Position numbers and translations under genes: made by a program. The notes below the pieces were generated by a model, which was not told the DNA's origin, did not search any database, and saw nothing but the letters and a program-made list of their open reading frames with translations. Positions 23,501 to 35,900 of a stretch of DNA of 64,000 nt are shown piece by piece; position 1 is the stretch's first letter; every line of letters starts with the position of its first letter. This DNA is from Azolla pinnata (taxonomy: Eukaryota > Streptophyta > Polypodiopsida > Salviniales > Salviniaceae): contig JBBBWG010012112.1 of assembly GCA_037176905.1 (NCBI GenBank), positions 22,581 to 86,580 of the forward strand, written 5' to 3'.

Positions 23501-24467
23501 TGGTTCACGTGAGACTCTGATGTTCATAGGATTCTGTCCTATTGATAAATATTAATGTGAGGATGGTAAAATCTCTTTCTTGGATGGTGGGTAACAGGTA
23601 GTAAGTCACATGTAGATATTTGAACCCAGTCTGCCTTTGCATTCCATTCACGTGGGACGTTTTCTTGATGAAATCAGTACTTGTACACAGCCCTTATATT
23701 TTCTTCAATTGATGGCTTTTTTATGTTTATCCTTGTTGCATAAAGGTCTATATATTGGTGCTTTTGGGCCTTATACATCAGAGCTGGTCCAATTAAAGAG
23801 AAAATATGGCAATTGGCATGAAGAAACAGATGAAATTAATTCAGAAAGAAGGATGGAGTTTGTAGAGTATGTTGAAGCTGTCAAGCTTACGGGAGACATG
23901 AATGTTCCTGCAGGTCAGGTATGTTGGATCTCCATCCTTAAAATTGTAGCTTTGTTTTTCTCACCACACGTTTAGTCATCAAATGCAGCATGCAACATGC
24001 AGGTGACATTTCGAGCCAAGATTGGGAAAGACAATAAGCTACCTCATCGGGGTCTTTTCCCTGAGGAATTGGGATTGGTAAGAACAACTTACTGTCTCCT
24101 TTTCTGGTTATGTTTTTTCTAGGGGTTCCGCTGATTGTTAGCCCTGTTGCAGATTGCCAGATACAAAGGCCAGGGAAGACTAGCAGAACCGGGATTTAAG
24201 AATCCTCAATGGGTTGATGGTGAACTTCTGCTTTTTGATGGGAAGGTAAGTACATAGATACAAAAAATTGTTTGCAGTTCATAGCAAGGTTCTCTGGCAA
24301 TTTGCTAATATACTACCTGTTTTCTAAGAAAGAGCTTATTGATATTTTTCTGCACTCAATTGATGCAGGGTTTTGGTAGCCTGAATGGAGCAGAGCTTGG
24401 CTTTGTGTACTCTGTCCCTGAAAAGAATTTTCTCGTGCTTTTTAACCGCATAAAGCTCGAGGCCTGA
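17549..24467 (+). CDS. EX1: EXECUTER protein, plastid singlet-oxygen sensor
   Basis: Eleven exons chain in phase: 17549-18175, 20616-20732, 20807-20872, 20996-21102, 21199-21277, 21594-22238, 22787-22913, 23746-23918, 24003-24077, 24153-24245 and 24369-24467; about 735 aa against 684 in Arabidopsis EX1. The N-terminus is Ser/Thr-rich, poor in acidic residues and fits a transit peptide. Exons 2 and 3 each carry a UVR-type motif ([28 protein letters not shown]). Exons 4-5 follow with GWWIGIAEG and [14 protein letters not shown]. The C-terminal DUF3506/SOS domain (exons 8-11) is well kept: [51 protein letters not shown] proteins sit at thylakoid grana margins; singlet oxygen oxidises a Trp in the SOS domain, FtsH degrades the protein, and nuclear stress genes respond. 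Seedless plants often have one EX gene, so EX1 versus EX2 is not decided. Intron 4 appears to use a GC donor. Confidence 0.95.
18176..20615 (+). other. Long first intron of EXECUTER with diverged local repeats
   Basis: 2.44 kb between AAG/GTATGC and TTCAG/TTCAAA, phase 0. It holds three diverged direct copies of a unit of about 165 bp (18317-18487, 18628-18790, 18893-19052). Each reads roughly: ATCATGGNNGAGAAG, then TGTTCTGNCAAACCAT, then TTAGTNTTTCNTAAGAGGACAGA. Nothing coding was recognised. Confidence 0.75.
18317..19052 (+). repeat. Three diverged copies of a ~165-bp unit
   Basis: Shared ordered blocks recur about every 265-310 bp in the same orientation, including TGTTCTGTCAAACCATC and TTAGTGTTTCTTA. 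The copies differ by many substitutions and small indels, so the expansion is old. Confidence 0.75.
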
Positions 24468-25783
24468 GCTTCTACAATGTTGTCTGTTTGCAGTTTCAAC
24501 TACATGAAGCAAATGTAGCTTTTGATGGAAATTATCCACTCTGGGGAACAAATGAAGATTTATAGTAATTTTGACATGCTGATAAGGGTGGATGGTCGGT
24601 TGGTTATGGGGTGACTTTCGTATCCAGAGATAATCTGTGGAGATTTTTCTTGAGTGCGTTTCCTTCTGCAGTTTGTGATGCAAAGCAGAGAATGTTGTGA
24701 GCCAACATCTTGCTATCAAAAGATTGAGGGCATGCTGCAGTCTCACCCGACGGTGCGATCAATTTCTTCATGTCTTCATGCTTTAGATGCTTCCAAATCA
24801 ATTCGAACTTGTAAAAATTTTGATGCCTACATTGTATTGGCAAAATTGTTACTCGCGTTAAAATAGCATTGTATAGATTCGGATTGCCATTTTTTTGGGG
24901 GCTAAGATTTGATTCAGAACATACTTTAAAACATACTTTAAAGAGTTATGAAGGTTTCTTACAGGCTATATTAATTACCAGGTCAGCAATTTGTGGAGGC
25001 TAAATTATGGCATGTAACTAACTAGCCATTGAACAATCCTTCGGGAATGGAAAGGGGTACACTGGATTAGGTAGTCTGTATACAGGTAGACTTGTATATG
25101 ATCTAGCAGGCGTCCAAATTTTTAATCAGAGACTAATGTGGATTTTTGTAAAGGCCAAAATGGAGGTTGAATATTGCTGGAATACTGCATGGAGTAGCAC
25201 ATGACATAAATTGGGAGGAGAGTATGAAGGCTATATATTGAATGCTGGAGAGCACTAGAAGAATCTATGGTGCAATGCTGCCACCACTGGCCTTGTTTGC
25301 GTAAAAATCGATATCAATTCATATATATGTGAAATATTGTGAGGTTCGCTGATGAGTGTCACGTGAATTAAGAAGGTACTGGAAATTAACATCTGATAAT
25401 GAAGAGTGACCATAAACAGTTTTTAACCAATGCTATTTTTAATACACTTTGAACATGCCTCAAAGAGTTTTGGAGGATAATTTCAATATGAAACTGTGAG
25501 ATGTTTATCTGAAACTAGGACAATGTAAGTATGAACTACAAAATTGTGAGATGCTTATTATGAAGCTGAAATGTTTGGAGAAGAATAAACAATCGTAGAT
25601 CACTCGGCTTTTTTGAGTGCCTCTTGAAGAAGGATACAGATCGTTAATATAGAATATGAATTGGCCGATGGATGAACTTACAGCCAATTTCACAGCACCT
25701 AAGAAAACAAAAAACAGAGAATTGGACACATACCATGGTTTTAGGTAATCGTAAATTCTACCATAACCATGCCATCCGAAGGT
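24468..25783. other. Convergent intergenic region, EXECUTER and dynein 3' ends
   Basis: 1.3 kb of AT-rich sequence between two stop codons facing each other. It should hold both 3'-UTRs and polyadenylation signals; I could not place these with confidence. No gene was seen. Confidence 0.6.
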
Positions 25784-28700
25784 TTACTCATCTAGTTGAG
25801 ATAAAAGAGCAACGCCTCGCTTGATCCAATGTTCAGGAGGTTTATCAGTTGGAAGCTTTATTTCCATAACAAAGTTGGTAGAATGACCTGTTGTTGAAAG
25901 GATACCCCGACGATCACTTGTTTTATACAAGGGGCATAGGTAATGTGGGTAGTTCTCAAACTTAGATATTTCGCGAGGGAAAAGCCATATTATAGGGCAT
26001 GCACAATATAAAACTTTCGGATCTGATTCTCCAAGCATGCATTTCGTGTAGTCCCATTTTGCCCCTTCGATAAACAAGCCTCGAACATATACGCCGATCT
26101 CTGGTTTGGTTACGCACATTTCCTATACAAACGTTGGAAGAAATAAGCTTTGTTTTATTCTTGAGACAAAAAGTAAATGCACAGTTTCATAAGAGGAGGA
26201 TAGCACTTACAGGATCTTGCATAATCTTGAACTCAAAATCAATCATGTCTATCGGAACCTTCTTCATACGGGAATAATTTTGTTTGGCCCCGGTTAAAAA
26301 TGATTGGGTGAAGAAGAATCCTGATAGCCAGTAAACAGATGGAGGCCCATTCACCAACCAATCATTGAAGAATTTGAGTCTTTCAACAAGATCCGTGACA
26401 TAGCTCGACAAAGGCTTTCGAGAGGGATAAGATTTGGCAGCCCACATGACTGGAATTTTCCCCTGTACCAGACTCTTTCCCAGCTGCTCTAACTCTGAAC
26501 TTAGGACTATCAATCCTTTGACCGCTTTTTGGAGTTCTCGCAAGCTGTATCTAATAACACCAAGAAGCCGATTGAACCGCAGCAATTCCTGCAGTATTCA
26601 TTCACGTGTGTTAATACCTACAAATTTAAGAAGTTAGAAAAAACATATAAGGGGTTATAGGAGAGTTTATGCCACTCATAGGCCTGTCCACAGCGTCACA
26701 AATCAAATAATGCATTTCAAAACATAGGACACACTTGGGTAAATACTACTGCATGCATGAAGGGTCTTCGTTTACAACCCCTTACTCTTTAGATAATGCC
26801 ATTGAACAGTGATTTCTGGACAGAGGATACACTGTATTCATGGAGACAGAAAACACTCAGTTATAACGTAGTTCATGTAAGCTTTTATAACCCTATCAAC
26901 ATATTTTTATGCAGAAAATAGGTGTTTCCTTGAGAGGAGACCTGGCACAACACTGTATTCATGGACAGATAGAAAACACTCAGTTAAAGATCTAATGCAT
27001 GTGACGGGTCTTCTTTTATAATTCTAATCCTTAGACATTCTCATTGTACAGTAAGTAAGACAAATAGATACATAGATAGACAGATAGATTTGATTATCGT
27101 CTTCGAAGGTCAAATACGACCTATGAGACAGATGTTTCCTGAGTGAGAAAAGAACAGAAAATTATACTGAAGAGGCCAAAATGACCTATAAGACTGAACA
27201 AGAAAATATATCTTCAATTGTTCTATGATAAGAAAATAAACTAAAATAGATATAACTTACACAAGAGATCTTAGTGAGCTAAGGACACGAGAGAAAACCT
27301 GGCACAACACTGTATTCGTTGATTCAAAGTAATTGACTGGATATTTCGACTGTGCCATATCTAAATCAAAGTCAGCAGGAAGTTTCTGCATGATATCATC
27401 ACATAATCCCCAGATAATATCATCACTCGAGGTTTGTGCTCCGCCTGATGAGCTAACACTTTCCATGCCTGATGGCTGTACAAGGACTAGAGAGGAAAGA
27501 AGAATAGACGTTTCATTCAAGTCCTTTGAGATATTTGCATTCTCATGGAAACCAAAAATTTCAGGTTGTTGCTGTGATGGCAATCCTTTTATAAACTCTA
27601 GGTAATCTTCATATTGTCCTGCCATATTTTACAAAGACAGTCAATGGGTTCAAATTATTTTCTCATTTCATAGAATACTTATGAATGTTTAAGAAGGCCA
27701 AGATCCATTACCATCAGGGGGAGTAACATAAAGCCCACTTTCAGACAGTGGAAATTCATCACCATGTATACTCTCACAATAAAGGCCTCCAAGAATTGTT
27801 TTCAGTGTCCTCCGATCGTGATCGTCTGTCACTCTGCCACCATAGTTGCATTCTGCTGTTAAATAATTTAGCGCTTTATAGGGAATCTGCAGGAATGGCA
27901 ACCAACCAAAAACATCAATTCAAGAATCCTGGAAGATATGTTGTTCCCATGGCCACTAACTATAGGACTGATATGGAAGTTTTTATCAGTTTGTCATTGT
28001 TTACTTATCTTTTGGCGTTCTTCTCGTTTCTAATTTCAACAAAACTCATCTGACGAATGCTGTATCTTACCTTTAATTTACTTAATGAACACGTTTAATA
28101 CAACAGCGTTTACAGAAATGACAGAAAGGCCGAAATGACAGGAGCCCAAAGAATTGATTGCAGACATTGTAGATCACTTATAATGTCTGACCTAATAACA
28201 GAGAGGGGTAAATACCTTCTCTGGATACTCCTCAATAAACATCTTCAATTGTCTTGCACTGATTCTCAAATCAGATTCATTAAACTCGTAAGGTATATTC
28301 CAACCCAATGGTCCAAATTTCCTTCTTTCCTATAGAAAATCCAAAACTCCCACATTTAATATGAGTACAAAGACATGGAATTGCCTGAAGTTGGCCGTGT
28401 TAGAGAAGTAAGCATCAAGAAGTACCTGAACAACTGCATGAAAAAAACACAGTGCATACAGCATACGCCTCCATTCTTTTCCTTTAGAACATTCATTGAA
28501 AAAATCTTGATCTGAGATTGGATACATGTGATAGCTTCCAGCCATGTTGGCTTTCAAGCCATTTGGTGGTTCATTGGTCATCTTGACAGCATTCTGAAGA
28601 ATTGATATCGGAAATGCATCTGAGGGGTAGCTTGTTAGCCAAAGCCTGAACTTTGGGTTTGTTTTTTCTGCTGTTAGTTCACTTTCCCAATACCTTTCTA

Positions 28701-29954
28701 AAGTGGGCATCCAAGAGGGTGCAAGATGACAATTTTGTAAAGCTACCCAATATCCTTCTTTAGCAGCTTCAGCCATTGCAGATATGGCAACTGGACCTTG
28801 ACCCTGACCAAGGGAAACAGTCTGCAGTTTTATTGCATGATCTCCAGCCAGCTTGATTAGCACCGACATTGGGTCTGAACCTGGGGAAAGTATGAACACC
28901 AGTGGGGATGTGGGTGATGAATCGTTATAGCAAGCTTCTAAGTTCAAAAGGGACGGTTCAGTAAATTCTTTTCCCAATGTCCCAGCAATATAGTCTACAA
29001 TCGCCAAGACAAGCTGCATCATTCCAGAAGACAAGACGTATTAAGCTTGCTAATGATTTGGTTGTCAATGCTCTTAGAGATAAATGAAAAAAATACAAAT
29101 GCTCAAGTTCCAGGAATATACCTTGTCTGATCGCAGACAACGCAGTATTAACATTTTTTGAAATTGATCAAGATCAAAATTCCATGGCATTGGAAGTCTC
29201 TCCAGCTGTCAACCAAAATTATTCTAAGATTTAATTACATTTTGACGAAATACTACATATCTATTTTGTTTTTCTTACATGTGGCTCTTGACTGTCAAAT
29301 ATCACACACCAATCTTTTGGTTCTTTTTGAATGCTTTCGTCCAGTCCATGAAAATCTTTCAGCTGTTGACAGACATTTTTCGTGCAGTTAAGTTGGATGA
29401 TTAACTAATCACGTATTCTTGCTGTTAACAACCTGTTAAGGATATCTCTATCAATAATTTTGCGTATGGTTTCTCAAGTGCAGCTATAGCCCATGTCATA
29501 CCTTTGAGAGACGATATAGTTCATTCCAAGTTTTTTCAGTCAGCCAACTCAAATCTTTCTGGGGCGGTTTTTCTGGTTGTTTTTCAAGAGCTATCCCCCC
29601 AGTGATAAAAAAACTGAGCTGAAATCATAACACGAGAGACAATACAAAAACAAGTTATGCCATGGTCCTAATTAGAATAAGTTTAATGAAAATTGTGTTT
29701 CCTCACCTCTTCCATCTTGATCTTCCCCTTATCCAATTGTATCTTTAGTGCCATTGCAAAAGCAAAGAGGATCTTGTCTTTCTCAAAGAGTGATTGCGAT
29801 ACATTACAGAATAATGAATAGGTGAAATAATCATTAAGATTTTTGATACGGATATCGAGATCAGTAGACTTTTCACTCTTCTCAATTGAGTTTCCAAACA
29901 AGTTTATAAACCATGGCAATGAGTACTGATACATTGGTTCGATATTTGCCATAT
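25784..29954 (-). other. Dynein exons 49-58: AAA6 and C-terminal domain
   Basis: Exons 29954-29707, 29618-29502, 29362-29279, 29205-29122, 29013-28426, 28329-28216, 27886-27712, 27618-27299, 26588-26211 and 26122-25784. Signatures: [127 protein letters not shown]. The stop is at 25786-25784. The long C-terminal domain is typical of axonemal, not fungal cytoplasmic, dyneins. Confidence 0.95.
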
Positions 29955-32900
29955 CTGTAAAGGATACAGTTGCACAAACATAAGACTAAGAACGGCTATA
30001 ATTGTAGCTTAAGCCATGTGGAAATTCTTATTACGTTGGATCAAATTCTAGCAACTTAACACTGAGTCTTTGCCATTAGAAATTACCTGAAACACAAAAA
30101 AAGAGGTTTGCTGCATGCCTAGCAGCTGGTTTATAGCCATTCCTAGCCTCATCAATTCTTGCTCCAGTCTCTTCTGCAATTTTTTGTTTCTTAGAAATGT
30201 CTTCAGCCAGAAGTTTTGATTGTGAAAGAACCTGACAAAAGAAAGACCCCACTATGAAGTTTCTATTGGTTTGGTCCCAAACCAAGATCATGGATACTTC
30301 TATTAAATACTGACCTGTATTCCAGTCTCATCTTCAAGAATATTTCCTTCCTGTGATAGTACTGCTAATGTCTTATCTTCGATTTCCTTTAATTGTCTCT
30401 GATTGTTGGCACCTTGGATTATGAGTTGATTTTTCTGTTCCTCGAGGTCAGGCCTTTCTATCGCAACTGAGATCCCCAAAAGCTGGTCAAATAGACCTTC
30501 CAAAGTGATCATAAAGTTGATTAAATTAACTTTGGCAGAAAGCTCGGGGCTGTAATGAGGATTTCTCAGCTTGGTGGTTATATAGAGACGGAAGTTGGGA
30601 GAATATTCCAAAACACTGTCACCTAGCCGTATACATAGTGTTCCGCTTTGTTTAAATGTTTGTTGCAGTAATATAGGATCTAGTGATGGATCGAGTTCCG
30701 TTCCGACATTCTCCAAGAGAACTGGCTTCCCGAACTGAAGTGTTAAAAGAAAATGCAAGATATTCATATAGCGAAACAAAACTACAGTATTAAGAGCATG
30801 TTCATCAGCATTAGAGGCAAAAATTCTAAAGATAACTATGCCGAAACCAGTAACCAGATGAATGAACATATTCAAGAGCATACTACTGTAGTTACATCCT
30901 GAGCACTCAAAACTAGGATGAAATCTTTGAAGTAAAAGAGAAATAGAGTCATGGAAAACCTGGATGCCAATTTCAAGTTTTCTTAGGAAGTCGGAGTCAA
31001 TGAGTTTTGTGATGAGGAGTCCATTGCTGGCTTCCATATTTTTGATCCACTTATTTGCTTGACCCTAAGTAAAAGCTCATGTCAAGTCAGCAAACAAAAT
31101 CATTCAGTGTAAAATCTGAATTAGACTGTTATCATTCTATGAATGATTTTCTTGCTGTTTACACCAATCTAATTATTAAACTAAAAGAAATCATAGATAG
31201 AAAATGCTTTAAACTAAAACAACGCATAGATACAAAAAGTAGCAATGTTTCTTGATCCATATCCCAAGAAAGTGCCAGGTGACTCGCAACTCTATTCTGA
31301 CTAAGTTATGACCCTGGAGAGTTCTAGTGGATTCATTCATTTATGTTGCAAGCCTGTTCCTTTCTTCCAATATAGTGTGAGACATGGACAATTAAAATTT
31401 GGTTGAAGGTTCTTCTCAGTGTAGTTGTACAGTTAGGAAGTGTCAGTGGTATTCTTGCATGCATTTCGGAAAAAGATTCTAGATTGACAAGAATCAATGA
31501 AGAAAACTTTGTTTCAGTGGCTATTAGCACTCAAGGCAATTGAAGTGGGTGAATAATGGGAAAAGAAAACAGGTCATCCCATGATTTGTTTGAGATGCAA
31601 TACTTTGTGTGAATCAAACAAGCATAGTTTGTGAAATTTCATATAAAGGCAAGCAGGATAGAGTATAGATTATGTCCCACTTTATGAACAGATGGGTGTT
31701 CTCATGAGGTTCAGTTGCATGGTCCACCTTGTATGAGGGGATATGGAAATTTGAAGGTGGAGACGGCAATTTCTTGCTCGATAATTCTGGGTTATCACTC
31801 GTGAGTTTATCCCAGGGGGATATCTGTCGGCATGTAGCAGATGAACAATATGGTTAGTGGGCCCACAATTTGGTACATGCAAGGAGGTTCACACTTTCCT
31901 CTGAATGTAAGCCACCTTCCGTATTTTGATCACCAGATTCAGTGAATTTTTTTAAATAACAGAAAGGACCTAGTTTGGGGAACAGAAGACCAATTATGCG
32001 TATTGTCTCACATCAATATGGCACAAAGAAGAATGGATTTGAGGCATACAGTGGACACGAAGATGATCTAGTTTTATTTCTTTACATATGTTTGAGGCAT
32101 AGCTGTACCTGTGGGTCAATCATGAGTGGCCATCGCCGTGCTGTTGATATCATAACTCCATTATCTATGGAGCTCTGATCTCTTGGTAAGCCAAAAATAT
32201 TCCATGCTCGAATACTGACAGGATCTGATAACACAGCACTCAGCTCGAACTCTGTAGAACACGGTATACCCTTCTCTTTTAAATGTGAAAACCAATTCTG
32301 CAATTTATAAAATTTCTGCTTAGAATCTGACTATCAAATTTCCGTTTTCTTTTCCAACAAGAACTCTCTATCTCCTTGCTGACTATGCCAAAGCCTGCCC
32401 TATTATCTAACTAGGCTATGATCATATTTACATTTTATATAGGGACTATGGGCAAAACTAAACTGTACAGATAGGATGATTTTTTATGCACAAAACAAGA
32501 ATGGGTTAGATGATGAATATTGCTTACTTTGAGGCATTGATCACGGAAACTGGGAGTAAAGACACCCAAGTAGGTGATAGCTCCTGCTCCAAGCAGGATA
32601 TTTCCAGTCAATTTAACATACAGCTTCCCAAAAGCCTCAGCTTGTAATGTCCACCTCGCCCTTTCACCACCAAGACCGGACATGAGCTGGTTTGCTCGGT
32701 CAATCTTCTTCCCACATAAATCAGCTTCATCCTGCACGGCCTTCTTTTTCTCTTGTGCTTCATTTAGTTGATAGCTAAGCTCCGCCAGTCTTTCTTCAAC
32801 CTGAAACACAATGATGGACAGTAAATTCTATGGACAATACGAATTTTACGATACTGAAATGACACTATGTGGACACAAAATCATAACTTAAATTCACCTT

Positions 32901-35900
32901 TTTTAAAGCAGCTTGCTTAATTAAAAGAGCTTCCATAACTTCATTATATTCTGCTTCTGCTATCCGCAGGGCTTCTTTTTTAGGAGCTACAACCTTTGCT
33001 ACTCTGTCATATGCTTCCATTGCAATAATCCAAGAGCAAAGACCATATGCTGCCTTTGAAACAGAGAGTATTTTAGTTGGTTCCATCTCAGGATTTGCAA
33101 GATACCTGAAAATGAAAAGCATAAATTTTGTGAAAGGACTAAAAAAATGGGCTCACAGATCATTGCCAACAAACGCATCCTGCTACAAGATATTTGATGG
33201 GAGAACTTTGCTGTATTTAGTGAATACTTATAATAAGAAATGCATCCGATTTTGGTTTCAAGTGAATTCAAGCTATTCTATAGACATAAATATGATATCT
33301 CTTCTCATTTTTTTCCCCTGGCATCTCTCTGCATTAAAATGCTTAAGGGGGGTAATTTCTAGAACAAGCTTCAGTTCTCTGCCTCACACTAACTCTTTCT
33401 CCCACAGCTTACTCCCTATCAAGCTATTTTTCACGCTTCAGTTCACACCACTGCACATTACCTATCTTTTGCAGTCATCAACAACCTCCAATCATATTAC
33501 ACTTATGCTTTATATATAAGATTTCTCCTAATTACTAGGGCCAAACAAGCTAGCAAAAAAATGCCTTGCAGCCCAAGCCTTCCAGACTTCCATCTCAACA
33601 AGAAATCAAAATTAGAATCCTTGTACAGACATCCATCTCAAATGCGAGCCAACAATATGCATTGCTACTCTGGCATCTTGTTTAAAATGATTGTTTCCTG
33701 CTGAACAAAAGTTCTTTGTGAGATCAAAGCCATCATGATACCATCACAAGTGTTTTTCAGTCCCTCCAGATAATCAGAGGACAACAATCAGACCTCTAAT
33801 AGTTACGCATCGAAGTTACTTTGCAGTTACTTTGCAGGTAAACTTTATAGACCATTGTGCAGTCTATTTCAAAAATTACTACTTAATATGCAAATACTTT
33901 TAAGGGGATGACATTAGTAATATAGGAGCAAAGATATATACGGTTTGATTTTTTGAATGGTGGTTGCTGGTATATTATCCTTATCAAATTCTCGAAGACT
34001 CTTTAAGAATTCTGCATCTGCCAACATCTTTTTGCTGCTTTCCCAATAATCATCTATCATCTAAGAATAATGATGATACGAGTGTCATGATCGCTGATTA
34101 CTGATGTAAGTTGATTCAGCTTCCAAAAATACCGTACCTTCCCACTTCCCGATGGATCCTTCATACGTGTAGGCTTAATGCCTTTCATTATGCATACAGC
34201 TTCAATGACTAATTTGACTGGACCAGGTGGACTCTTCATTCCTTTCAGCTCTGATATGTCTGCTTTTGTCAGAGTATCTAGAGCCTAAAGCATTTGACAG
34301 CAAATCTTTCTAAGAAAATCTGAAAATCAGAGGTATAAAGTCAGATTTCAATTATTTCCAACCTTTAAGGCCGCCAGCAACATGGGCATAGCTTCCTCCA
34401 GTTCTGCTTCTGTCTCCTCTTTGATGGACTTTGCTGCTTCTGCCTTTACAGATGCTGCAGCCTCCTCCACTAGAACAACCTCTCGGACCTTATTTGCTGC
34501 AGTTGTTTCTTCATCTATGACCTGTGAAGGCTCAAAATCATCATCATTTCATACTTCAAGAATCACTCTGCAATTCTTTGAAGGAGATATCCTTAAACGG
34601 TCAATATAATGAGATCTCTAGCCTCAATGGGATATAACGCAAACAACCTCAGCTACTTTAACTACGAAGACATCTATTTTTCGGTCCTATACCCAAATAA
34701 TCACGTTGCACACCAGAGTAATCTTGATGGTATACAAAAAGTATCATCAACACAGATGAGACACAATGAATTCCAATAAAAGAAAGGTGTAACATCCAAA
34801 AGAACCAAAAAAAGCCGGCTTTCTTTTCTTTGCATGTATGAATTCAGTTTTCCAGGTACAAATTAACTGAGGCACAAATTCAGTTACTGAGGTGGAATAA
34901 TTCTCATAACAGCAAACGGGGAGAATCTACACTCTCAAAACAAAACAAACTAATGGTAGCAACCGTAGAGAAAATAAGATCCAGTAACCAGTGGGTGTAA
35001 GTATAAAATCAGTAACAGTGAACATAGTCACGTGCACGTAGCTTTTGCAGTAATCAGATACACTCCCCCTAAGATATACACTTCCAGAACCTTGAATCTA
35101 TAAACACTAATTTTCCCAATTTTATTTTTCTATTTGTATTTGTATTTACATTTGGCCATCTAGCATTTGGTCTTAAAGACAGAATGCTAATTTATTTGGT
35201 AGCAAAGTTGTTAAGCTTTCAGGACTGATTATAGATCTTTTTATGAGCTAGAAAAGCTGTTGGATGGTCTATAGGGAATATAAGCAATTGCGATTTATTT
35301 GTTGGAGCTAGGAAATAGTCAGTCAGAATTCAAGCAAGAAATGTTTGCTCAAACAGGCAGGATGACATTCCCAAAGTGCTATTTGATCAATTTATCCAGT
35401 ATAAATCTGCCAAAAATTTATATTTGACTGCAGTAGAAAATAACTATTGACTGGTGCACCTTTAGAAGTTCATTGACTTCATTTGTTGACTGAACCAGTT
35501 TTGGTTGAAGTTTTGCGAGGTCTTCTTGCATTATTGTGACTTCTTTTGACGAGTTCTCAAGCTTGAGTAAGCCTGTTTCATATCTGTATTCACAAGAAAA
35601 AAAATGGGAAAATATATGCTATATATAGAATGTAAACTACATGTATTTCATCTCGTTATCAACTTATAAAAACACAGAAAATGACATGCATATCACATGC
35701 ATCAATTGAGTGATTTCAGATTTTGTAAAGAACAAACTTAACACCTTTCCCAGCTACAAATGAGTAAAGAAAGGTGATGAATAAACTTGTCAATCGAAGT
35801 GATGATACTCAATCTCAACAACATATGAGAAATTTAAAAGGTTTCTTTTCCCAAGAAATAGATCCTTTTTATTAGTAAAAATTCACTGAATCTGGTGATT

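Noticed and set aside
34382-34609. Plus open frame opposite the stalk exon
   Set aside because: Antisense of the Ala/Glu-rich coiled coil (exon 40).
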